This document shows, piece by piece, positions 44,627-51,860 of a stretch of DNA of 64,000 nt. A program made the position numbers and the translations under genes. Below the pieces are notes generated by a model. That model was not told the origin of the DNA. It searched no databases and saw only the letters and a list, made by a program, of their open reading frames with translations. Every line of letters starts with the position of its first letter. The stretch's first letter is position 1. The stretch comes from Motiliproteus sp036961355 (GTDB taxonomy: Bacteria; Pseudomonadota; Gammaproteobacteria; Pseudomonadales; Balneatricaceae): assembly GCA_036961355.1 (NCBI GenBank), contig JBALVL010000004.1:62001-126000 (forward strand). Reading direction: 5' to 3'.

Positions 44627-45262
44627 GTGTCGATTAAATTTGAATTTTCAACAGATCCGAAACTATTAGCTCAGTATTACCAAATCCGAGAAGAGTGCTT
44701 TCGTAAGCAATTAGGGATCGCATCCTTCGATGGCTCGGAAGATGAGGATGACCGGTCAGGGCATATTCTTATTGCCAGGGATGGGGAGCGCTGTATCGGC
44801 GGGGCTAGAGTTTCAGGTACATCCGCTTTTGATCCGGTTCGTTTGCCGATGGAGAGTGATGATTTTGTACTCCATGAGATATTCCCCGAGCTGGCGCAAC
44901 AGAGGCGATCCTATTGCCAATGGACACGCTTGGCGCTTTTGTCTGAATTCCGGACCACAGAGGTGCTGCGCGCGCAGTGTCTGGCGATGATCAAAGGTGC
45001 GGCTGAATTGAATTACGACTACGCGTTCAATGTGGCAGGCACTGTTCGTGCACGACTGTATCGGCGCTTGCATAAGAATCTAGGTTATGGCTATGAGATC
45101 TGTGATCACATCCATATTCCCGCAGAAGAGGGTTTTACTGATTTGGAGCACCTGCTTTCCGTGGCGTACCTTAAACCGGAAGTGGCGAGTGCGAAACGTG
45201 TAGACCGGTATAACATGCATCTGCTACAGCCATATGCCATGCAACTGGCGAAGGTTGCCTAG
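44627..45262 (+). CDS. GNAT-fold acyltransferase (autoinducer/N-acyl amino acid synthase-like), copy 1
   Basis: A 211-residue protein of the GNAT superfamily that resembles the branch containing autoinducer synthases and N-acyl amino acid synthases: REECFRKQLG, GHILIARDGERCIGGARVSG, CQWTRLALLSEFR. It could transfer an acyl chain from ACP or CoA to an amino group. The frame can be opened at a TTG at 44597, but the GTG at 44627 is preceded by AGGAGG at six bases and fits the family start. Preceded by a sigma-54 promoter. An identical protein is encoded at 46593. Confidence 0.78.
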   Translation: MSIKFEFSTDPKLLAQYYQIREECFRKQLGIASFDGSEDEDDRSGHILIARDGERCIGGARVSGTSAFDPVRLPMESDDFVLHEIFPELAQQRRSYCQWTRLALLSEFRTTEVLRAQCLAMIKGAAELNYDYAFNVAGTVRARLYRRLHKNLGYGYEICDHIHIPAEEGFTDLEHLLSVAYLKPEVASAKRVDRYNMHLLQPYAMQLAKVA

Positions 45263-46215
45263 AGTCGCGCCTACTCTTGATGTGTCTTTTCGGCAAGGGG
45301 ATTGCTCAGCATCAGTAAGGGCTATCCCCTCAACATGATCGGCTGTGGGGCAAGACATGGTATCTGGTGGCGGTAAACCTGCCGCGTATCGGCATCTCAG
45401 TGAATAAAAGCGGTTGGCTTGAGTCTGTCTGATCCTATGTTTTACATTCGCCACGTTGTCTTGGCGGAACAGGTTGAACAAATTGCTCGTGCGGGCAGCT
45501 AAAGGGAAACCATTATGAATGCTTCGTGACCACAACAGCAGAAAGTATGAATTAGAGGAGGAGTGTCAGAGATGCTCTGGAAAATACTGTGCTTATTTTT
45601 GTCGCATAAGCCCAAAGCAGAGCACAGCCCTATATTGCAGTTTGTAGGCCGAAATTCGCATAAATGAGGTGGGGTGGATTGTTACTATTTAGGGCTGCTG
45701 GCCGCTATCTGTTATTAGCTTGTAGATGTGAGTCGTTAGACATCCCTGTTCTACATCAAGATCTTAGAGCGCCTCAACCGTACTAGCGTGAACCATAGGT
45801 CGTTCTTTCGGTTGTAGGATGAAGTGTGTTGTATCTGTTCCTCCTACTGTCGCTGCTCGTTCGTAAGCATTCGATCTTCCTCGCCTTGTCTGACTATACA
45901 TTACGTGATCTACCTGCAAACAAAGCAAACTTTCCGTTCCATTCTGGATGGGGGGCTTTACCGAAGTGCTGAAGGTTGCCCTCGGTATAACGGGCTATGT
46001 CTTTGTATGGTGGTACTACCAGTTCTTCGGGGTGAAAACTACACGGTGCATACAGCCCCAGCGAGTATGTATTAAATTTTTATCGTCTCGCTTAGGGTTC
46101 CCTGAGTGAATTAACAGCTGTCGCGAATTGGATACAGGTCATTTTTTTGTGATTTTTGACATTGTCTGTGTTGTATCAGGTTGAGGCATTAGTTTGTGGA
46201 AAAAATACCCTATAC

Positions 46216-46248
46216 GGCTATAGCATTGTTTTTTTTGGCTCTATAGCC
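46216..46248. promoter_or_regulatory. Inverted repeat GGCTATAG-N17-CTATAGCC, copy 2
   Basis: Identical to 44250-44282. It marks the left limit of the stretch in which the two copies show no difference. Confidence 0.4.
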
Positions 46249-46442
46249 GGTTTATCTAGTGCGACTAGCAATTATGTCTGTTGAAAAGAATTGATTAAGA
46301 GGCGGCTAGTGAGTCGAGAGTTGATTTATATCACGGAGGTATGCGGCGCTGGCTTATAGAAATAGAAATTAATGTCTCTAAATTGCGACGCTTCTTGCTT
46401 GTTTTGAGGAGGAGTTGGGTTCGTGCCGCTTTTAAAATCGTG

Positions 46443-46455
46443 TAAGTTATTGATA
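46443..46455 (-). promoter_or_regulatory. IHF-type site upstream of acyltransferase copy 2
   Basis: The minus strand reads TATCAATAACTTA, matching WATCAANNNNTTR, at the same distance from the -24/-12 element as in copy 1. Confidence 0.55.
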
Positions 46456-46473
46456 TTAAATTAAATAATCGCA

Positions 46474-46490
46474 TTGGCTTGATATTTGCT
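46474..46490 (+). promoter_or_regulatory. Sigma-54 promoter of acyltransferase copy 2
   Basis: The same TTGGCTTGATATTTGCT element as in copy 1, with GG-N10-GC spacing. Transcription would start near 46501, about 90 bases before the GTG at 46593. Confidence 0.7.
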
Positions 46491-46592
46491 TCGTAATGTT
46501 AGGTTTTATACCAATGTTGGTCGGTTGTCTAAGCCGGTTCAAGTCGTGGTGAGGGGGCAGCATTGTGTTGGTCATTACAGAGGAGGGTTCCA

Positions 46593-47228
46593 GTGTCGAT
46601 TAAATTTGAATTTTCAACAGATCCGAAACTATTAGCTCAGTATTACCAAATCCGAGAAGAGTGCTTTCGTAAGCAATTAGGGATCGCATCCTTCGATGGC
46701 TCGGAAGATGAGGATGACCGGTCAGGGCATATTCTTATTGCCAGGGATGGGGAGCGCTGTATCGGCGGGGCTAGAGTTTCAGGTACATCCGCTTTTGATC
46801 CGGTTCGTTTGCCGATGGAGAGTGATGATTTTGTACTCCATGAGATATTCCCCGAGCTGGCGCAACAGAGGCGATCCTATTGCCAATGGACACGCTTGGC
46901 GCTTTTGTCTGAATTCCGGACCACAGAGGTGCTGCGCGCGCAGTGTCTGGCGATGATCAAAGGTGCGGCTGAATTGAATTACGACTACGCGTTCAATGTG
47001 GCAGGCACTGTTCGTGCACGACTGTATCGGCGCTTGCATAAGAATCTAGGTTATGGCTATGAGATCTGTGATCACATCCATATTCCCGCAGAAGAGGGTT
47101 TTACTGATTTGGAGCACCTGCTTTCCGTGGCGTACCTTAAACCGGAAGTGGCGAGTGCGAAACGTGTAGACCGGTATAACATGCATCTGCTACAGCCATA
47201 TGCCATGCAACTGGCGAAGGTTGCCTAG
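46593..47228 (+). CDS. GNAT-fold acyltransferase (autoinducer/N-acyl amino acid synthase-like), copy 2
   Basis: The 211-residue product is the same as that of copy 1 at every residue, and even the out-of-frame translations agree, so the genes are identical or nearly so at the DNA level. GTG start with AGGAGG six bases upstream. Same family reasoning as copy 1. Such identity indicates a recent duplication or ongoing gene conversion, and suggests a dose effect, because the promoter is duplicated as well. Confidence 0.78.
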   Translation: MSIKFEFSTDPKLLAQYYQIREECFRKQLGIASFDGSEDEDDRSGHILIARDGERCIGGARVSGTSAFDPVRLPMESDDFVLHEIFPELAQQRRSYCQWTRLALLSEFRTTEVLRAQCLAMIKGAAELNYDYAFNVAGTVRARLYRRLHKNLGYGYEICDHIHIPAEEGFTDLEHLLSVAYLKPEVASAKRVDRYNMHLLQPYAMQLAKVA

Positions 47229-47755
47229 AGTCGCGCCTACTCTTGATGTGTCTTTTCGGCAAGGGGATTGCTCAGCATCAGTAAGGGCTATCCCCTCAAC
47301 ATGATCGGCTGTGGGGCAAGACATGGTATCTGGTGGCGGCAAACCTGCCGCGTATCGGCATCTCAGTGAATAAAAGCGGTTGGCTGAGTCTGTCTGATCC
47401 TATGTTTTACATTCGCCATGCTTTCTTGCCTTTGAACACCTCTTTTAAGGTGGCGACATTACCACCTAAATCGGTGTCCGGGTTTAGTAGGCAATATATG
47501 GACGCCCTGGGTGCTACAAGCCTTAATGAAATATCGGTTCGCTCCCATATATTCGGCGTCGTCGTAAGCTGCTGTGGCCTGCGCCATGATGTAATCCGAA
47601 CCTTGGCCCCTAATCACTACAGTGGCATCAACGTGCCATGGTCAAGTTCAGGTTTTGACAGGGGCGGGTAACCGTTAATTTCATCAGTGCTTGCTAACTC
47701 CTGTTCATTATTTATTTTCTAGTTAAGCCTTACGAGGCTGCTGATAGTCTCAGAA
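47229..47755. other. Non-coding stretch right of acyltransferase copy 2
   Basis: The first 200 bases belong to the repeat. A perfect GCGGCA-AACC-TGCCGC hairpin lies near 47335-47352; in copy 1 one arm is broken by the T/C change. A 112-residue frame from 47333 has no ribosome site and no recognisable similarity, so I do not call it a gene. Confidence 0.5.
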
Positions 47756-48060
47756 TCAATCGGCTAAAATGGGCTTAAATGCCAGCCTTATATCAAATCG
47801 TTCATGTCGACTCAAGATGCACCAAGCAATCCGAGCGAGCTTGTTAGCCAGTGCAACGATTGCCTTCTTTTTTTCACGGCGTTCAATCAATCGTATCAGC
47901 CAGAACCCCATATCATCCCTTCGCGTTTCAGCAAAGCGGATCATCGCTCTAGCACCATGGATCAGCAAGACTCTCAGCTCTCGGTTGTCATGCTTGGTAA
48001 TCCTTTCAAGGCGGGTGTTGCCACCATCGCACGGCGTTGGGTGTGTAAACCGACGGCATA
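47756..48060 (-). pseudogene. IS110-family transposase, C-terminal remnant
   Basis: The minus strand codes a typical IS110 transposase end: GGNTRLERITKHDNRELR, LLIHGARAMIRF, then KAIVALANKLARIAWCIL before a stop. Upstream (above about 48030) the matching frame is lost, with related residues appearing in another frame, and the N-terminal catalytic half is absent. It is therefore a dead fragment. Its position beside the duplicated unit suggests that past insertion events reshaped this part of the locus. Confidence 0.75.
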
Positions 48061-48590
48061 AATCGCCGATATGCTCTGGTGTTGGGTCACAGCGAGGGCG
48101 TCATTGGGTAGGCATGTCCAGCCGAGCGTTGAAGTCGAATCGATTCCGTTCGAGAATCCGGCGGATCAGGCTGTTATGAATCAGCTTGCAAGGGCACCGG
48201 AGCGATTGTACGGAGGAGGAGAGCGGGAGCGCAGTTGAATTAATAATGGTTGACCGGGCTAGGCTTTGTGGTGAGCTAGCTCGAAGCCTTCCCAGAAAAG
48301 ATTCAGCAACCTAGCATCCCAGTTGGCAGTGATATTGGTTGAAATGAAGTTTTGGTCGACAATAGCTTAACCGGAGTGGATTACTGCCTCTTTCCTCTTT
48401 CCTATTTCGCCTGAACCACCAGCGAAGACTCTAAAAAACGAGTAGTTAAGTTGCGTAGAAGAGAAAATTAACAAGTTGGGCGTGATTCGGCCGCATGAGT
48501 GCTGGGAGGAGGTGAGGGTCTGCTAGCAATACGTTGCTAGAATGGCTATGTTTACTGGGATTTAACCACTCGAAAGGGCATTGTAAAACC
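48061..48590. other. Decayed non-coding stretch upstream of ThiF-like gene
   Basis: No convincing frame. The left part may be further eroded transposon DNA. A GG-N10-GC arrangement near 48480-48497 is poor in the flanking bases. The last 60 bases can be read as an N-terminal extension of the ThiF-like frame but do not look like protein. Confidence 0.5.
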
Positions 48591-49439
48591 ATGTTTGATT
48601 ATGATCGCGCGTTTTCTCGCAATATAGGTTGGGTAACGGAGGCGGAACAGCAAACGCTTAAGAATAAGCGAGTGGCGATTGCCGGTATGGGGGGGGTCGG
48701 TGGAGCTCACCTGTTGACGTTGACGCGTCTGGGAATCGGTGCTTTTACCCTGTCGGATTTTGACCGCTTTGATATGGAGAATTTTAATCGCCAGGCCGGT
48801 GCCCGACTCTCCAGTTGCGATGAACCCAAGCTGGATATCATGGTCGCCATGGCGTTGGATATTAACCCTGATCTGGATATTCGAACCTATCCCGAGGGTG
48901 TCTCGGAGGCTAACGTCGACGATTTCCTTAAGGATGTCGACATTTATGTTGACGGTTTGGATTTTTTTGCGGTCAAGGCGCGCATTGCTGTCTTCACCAG
49001 CTGCGAACGCCTAGGTATACCGGTGACCACGGCTGCGCCTTTGGGGATGGGGGCTTCGGTACTGAATTTTCTGCCTGGCAAGATGTCATTCGAGCGCTAT
49101 TTTGGACTGGAAGGTGCTCCCGAAGAGGAACAGTATTTGAAGTTTTTCATCGGTCTATCGCCAGCACGGCTGCAGCAGAAGTATCTGGTGGACCCCTCGC
49201 GGGTTGATTTGGCGAACCACAAGGGCCCTTCCACGGTGATAGGCTGCGAGCTCTGTGCCGGCACCGCCGCCGGTCAGGTGCTGAAGATTCTTCTCAACCG
49301 GGGTCGTGTGCTGGCAGCCCCTTGGGGGATGCAGTTCGATGCCTATACCAATCAGGTAGTCAAAACTTGGCGTCCTGGCGGTGCCAGAAACCCGCTGCAA
49401 CGCCTAGCCTTCCTGATTGCCAAGCGGATGCTGCTGTAA
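48591..49439 (+). CDS. ThiF/MoeB-family (E1-like) adenylyltransferase
   Basis: A 282-residue E1-like protein with the nucleotide loop GMGGVGGAHLLTLTRLG at about residues 32-48, the metal-binding DFDRFDMENFNRQ, and VDGLDFF. It should adenylate a carboxylate. A single CELCAG cysteine pair is seen late in the protein, without the second pair of zinc-binding MoeB/ThiF proteins. The frame opens at 48534, but ATG 48591 (MFDYDRAF) matches the usual start of the family; AAGGG lies about 13 bases away. Nearby GNAT and nitroreductase-like genes suggest one pathway. In some other bacteria ThiF and nitroreductase domains occur in a single protein (MoeY type). Confidence 0.85.
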   Translation: MFDYDRAFSRNIGWVTEAEQQTLKNKRVAIAGMGGVGGAHLLTLTRLGIGAFTLSDFDRFDMENFNRQAGARLSSCDEPKLDIMVAMALDINPDLDIRTYPEGVSEANVDDFLKDVDIYVDGLDFFAVKARIAVFTSCERLGIPVTTAAPLGMGASVLNFLPGKMSFERYFGLEGAPEEEQYLKFFIGLSPARLQQKYLVDPSRVDLANHKGPSTVIGCELCAGTAAGQVLKILLNRGRVLAAPWGMQFDAYTNQVVKTWRPGGARNPLQRLAFLIAKRMLL

Positions 49440-49799
49440 CGACGGGGCTTGCGGTTAAGGGGGCTCACAACGTGGCGGTAATCTAAGATAAACGCATTCT
49501 TACTTATCCGAAACTATCAAGAGCGATAACCTTTAGGTGCCGCCCTATACGTCAGTTATATCATTACTGGCGAGCTGGCTACGCGCCTGCCAGGGATAAT
49601 CAGAGGAAAGTAAGATCATTAAGTGTCACCTTTTCTTACAAAGTTGGTGATGATGGCGCTTGTGGTTTCTTTTGGTTTTGCTACAGCTTCAATACAAACA
49701 ATAGCTTGTGTCGTTTTTGTGTTTTATGGCACGGCTCGTGCTTATGTACTTACCGAAGCAGTAATTTACCTTGCAGTGCTCTCATCTTGGAGAATGACT
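49440..49799. other. Upstream region of the PEP-CTERM gene
   Basis: The open frame starting at 49623 continues into the PEP-CTERM gene, but it covers the -24/-12 promoter at 49727-49742, so it should be leader and promoter, not protein. An imperfect TCACC-N15-GGTGA repeat near 49625-49650 may be a binding site. Confidence 0.6.
49727..49742 (+). promoter_or_regulatory. Sigma-54 promoter of the PEP-CTERM gene
   Basis: TGGCACGGCTCGTGCT carries a perfect TGGCAC -24 half and a GTGCT -12 half, with GG and GC exactly ten bases apart. Transcription would begin near 49753, leaving a leader of about 47 bases before ATG 49800. This is the best sigma-54 element in the window and sits near genes for a sigma-54 activator, PrsR. 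Confidence 0.8.
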
Positions 49800-50732
49800 A
49801 TGGAACTTAATAAATTCGGCAGCATCAAGCCCCTTGCTGCTGCAATCGGACTAGGCTTGGTGGTCGCGGCGAGTCCAGCGTCGGCGGCTATTACCTGGGG
49901 GGATCCCTTCACCATCTTTGAAGACGATAATGTCGATTTCATAATCGATGTCAACCAAAACGGTCTCATCGATATAGGCGATACGCTGGTCGCTGTTGCA
50001 GAAATCAATTTCGACGCCGGTGGTGCGATCGGTCCTGAAGAACTTACCGCGATTTCTGTTATTACACTCGCAGGCTTTGCTGATATTGACGGTATTGGTG
50101 GTGCTAATGACATGATCTTTGCCCCAGGTGATTTTGCCGACATAGGGCTAGGAGGGATCAGCGCAACGTATGCGGGGGCGATGACGGCCTTTTGGCTCGA
50201 CGCTACTCCCGATTTGGACATATCCGCAGGTGCTGTCGTAGCAAATAACACCAGCTGTCTCACGCTCGCCGCTTGTGTAACTCAGGCCTCTGATGGGGAT
50301 CTGTGGGAGGTCGACGGCTTTGAAGGAGGAACACAAGGCCTTATCGATGGTGATGAATTTTGGATCGCGTTGAATGCCCAGGCGGACACCACCATTGTTG
50401 ACCCCGCGAATCCGGCTTTTGCTTTCGGTAGTGTAAACGCCGGGCTTAGCATCCTGTTCAACGGCACCGGCGAGACGCTGGTGGAAGACATGCTTAGCTG
50501 TGCGCCGTTCTGTGGCGTTGGTGGGGCGGGTGTCAGTAATGGCCAGGTCGATTTTATTGCTCAGGGCAGTATCCTGGGTGGCGGCGAAGGTTTCACCCCT
50601 GGCAGCGAGTGGTTCGCCACCAGTGACTTCGACTTCATCAAAAAGCGTGAAATCCCCGAACCTGCTAGTCTGGCATTGTTGGCGATCGGGTTGTTGGGCG
50701 TAGGTGCATCCGTGCGACGTCGTCAGGGTTAA
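49800..50732 (+). CDS. PEP-CTERM sorting domain protein
   Basis: A secreted protein of 310 residues and the only exosortase substrate visible here. Residues 1-30 are a signal peptide ending AASPASAA. The tail REIPEPASLALLAIGLLGVG is a PEP motif with a transmembrane helix, followed by the basic end ASVRRRQG. Residues 50-61 (DVNQNGLIDIGD) match a calcium-binding EF-hand/dockerin-type loop. The body is rich in Asp, Gly and Ala, with a few cysteines near TSCLTLAAC and SCAPFC. ATG 49800 is chosen because GGAG lies seven bases upstream and the sigma-54 promoter lies inside any longer frame. A strong terminator follows. Confidence 0.92.
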   Translation: MELNKFGSIKPLAAAIGLGLVVAASPASAAITWGDPFTIFEDDNVDFIIDVNQNGLIDIGDTLVAVAEINFDAGGAIGPEELTAISVITLAGFADIDGIGGANDMIFAPGDFADIGLGGISATYAGAMTAFWLDATPDLDISAGAVVANNTSCLTLAACVTQASDGDLWEVDGFEGGTQGLIDGDEFWIALNAQADTTIVDPANPAFAFGSVNAGLSILFNGTGETLVEDMLSCAPFCGVGGAGVSNGQVDFIAQGSILGGGEGFTPGSEWFATSDFDFIKKREIPEPASLALLAIGLLGVGASVRRRQG

Positions 50733-50763
50733 AGGCCCCAAAGACGCACTGCAGCGTATTCAT

Positions 50764-50794
50764 AACCCCCTCCACTGGAGGGGGTTATTTTTTT
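50764..50794 (+). terminator. Rho-independent terminator of the PEP-CTERM gene
   Basis: The arms AACCCCCTCC and GGAGGGGGTT pair over ten bases around a three-base loop and are followed by ATTTTTTT. It lies 32 bases past the stop codon, so the PEP-CTERM gene is a single-gene transcript. Confidence 0.93.
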
Positions 50795-51860
50795 CAGTTC
50801 GCCCTCTGTTAATAATTTACTGCCCCATCCCTGTCTTTGATAAAACTGCCGTGTTGAAGATGTTTAGTGTCTTTCAGAGCAGCGGATTTAAGGCTATCCG
50901 GGCCAGCTGATTACGACATTATGTTGGCTTTTTTCATAGCTACCTATCTGTTAGCCAGATTCTTCCAGTGGGAAACAGTGCTATTGTGACCAACCAACCA
51001 ACCAACCAACCAACCAACCAACCAACCAACCAACCAACCAGATCAGAATCCTCCGGTACCCGTTGCCTGCCTGTGTGAGGGTATGACTCTACTCAGATAC
51101 TGTTCACTCTAGAATTTAAAGTAGGGTAATCAAGCCTCCGATAGTCACCTTTCTTGCTGATTCATAATCAGGCTCAAGTGACTGAATCAGGGAGGTCTTA
51201 ACACTAGAGTGTATACCCCCGGGTTGCAGCTGAAACACTGGCTGTCGACTGCTTGTACCGGCGTGTCAATTCTGTTTGGGGTTTTAGATATACTGGGATA
51301 GACCGGGCAGTTGCAGCGAGTCGCAAGGGCCTTTTATTCCATTATCACTGTCGGCATCGACTATGTCATAGCTGCTGCGCAGAATACTTCAGAAAGATGG
51401 GGCCTGAAAGAACGGGTAAACTATTTGCTAGTCAGGTCGATATGACAAACACGACGCCGCTTGTGCCCGCATTGCTAAGACCCACTTTTCATGACTTACC
51501 AGATATGCGGCAGACGATTATAGGCATGGATAACCCCATCCCTGAACTGAGCCGCTAAATTAGGCAGGCTGCTACCTTGAATTGTTTACGATTTAATTTC
51601 TGTAGGCTACCTCTCGCCTAGTGATCATTGAGCCGGTAGAGAGGCTTGCTGTAAACAGTTTCCGTGGCTTATTGATCGGCCAGGGCGCGAAGGGAGAGGC
51701 TTTACGTCGACTGATTTCAGCAAACTTACGTAGTCAAGTGACCCCGCCATGTGTTGCAGGAGGCGAACCTGTAGCCCTTCGCCGGCCGTTGTTAATGTGT
51801 AGCGCTATCGGCGGGTCATGATCACGAGCCGTGGCAGATGGCCTCTGTTTACAGGGGGGC
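50795..51860. other. Non-coding kilobase between PEP-CTERM gene and prsT
   Basis: No convincing gene. It contains the (ACCA)13 microsatellite, an inverted repeat CTGATTCA/TGAATCAG at 51157-51190, and a 101-residue frame at 51253-51558 that lacks a ribosome site and resembles nothing I know. Both flanking genes end here, so it is a region of transcript ends and probably of past DNA loss. Confidence 0.6.
50989..51040. repeat. (ACCA)13 tetranucleotide microsatellite
   Basis: Thirteen uninterrupted four-base units, 52 bases. Such tracts change length by slippage. Here it is not in a gene or clear promoter, lying about 200 bases after the terminator, so an expression switch is not evident. Confidence 0.95.

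Larger units (their letters stand above)
44087..45465. repeat. Direct repeat copy 1 (acyltransferase unit)
   Basis: This unit recurs at 46053-47430 in the same orientation. By eye the stretch 44250-45373 has no difference from 46216-47339. After that there are a T/C change, a one-base length difference near 45420, a C/T change at about 45454, and then the sequences part. The left flank, 44087-44249, is clearly related but has many substitutions and small indels. The unit contains a whole gene with its promoter. Confidence 0.9.
45263..46592. other. Spacer between the acyltransferase copies
   Basis: The first 200 bases belong to repeat copy 1 and the last 540 to copy 2, including its regulatory sites. 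Between about 45466 and 46052 the sequence is unique and shows only short frames that do not look like protein. An AGGGGAT/ATCCCCT pair around 45295-45330 could form a loose hairpin after the gene, without a T-run. No transposase remnant was recognised in the unique part. Confidence 0.55.
46053..47430. repeat. Direct repeat copy 2 (acyltransferase unit)
   Basis: The second copy of the 44087-45465 unit, displaced by 1966 bases over the identical core (46216-47339). It includes the inverted repeat, the IHF-like site, the sigma-54 promoter and the complete gene. Confidence 0.9.

Noticed and set aside
45824..46075. 83-residue frame between the acyltransferase copies
   Set aside because: The cysteine-rich, unstructured residue pattern is not protein-like and no ribosome site precedes it.
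44627..47228. Calling the duplicated acyltransferases LuxI-type autoinducer synthases
   Set aside because: The general GNAT pattern is similar, but the context has no LuxR-type partner and supports N-acyl amino acid synthesis at least as well. The product is left open.
47333..47671. 112-residue plus-strand frame
   Set aside because: It has no ribosome site and no recognisable similarity, and it starts inside the 3' part of the repeat unit whose copy 1 equivalent is frameshifted.
47769..48179. 136-residue plus-strand frame
   Set aside because: It is the shadow of the IS110-type remnant on the minus strand; its Ser/Arg-rich translation is typical of antisense frames.
49623..49799. N-terminal extension of the PEP-CTERM frame by 59 residues
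   Set aside because: It has no ribosome site, does not look like a signal peptide start, and contains the strong -24/-12 promoter. ATG 49800 with GGAG fits better.
50989..51040. ACCA array as CRISPR or attachment site
   Set aside because: The four-base units have no spacers, so this is a simple microsatellite.
51253..51558. 101-residue frame in the gap left of prsT
   Set aside because: No ribosome site, no known similarity, and a composition like that of random translation.
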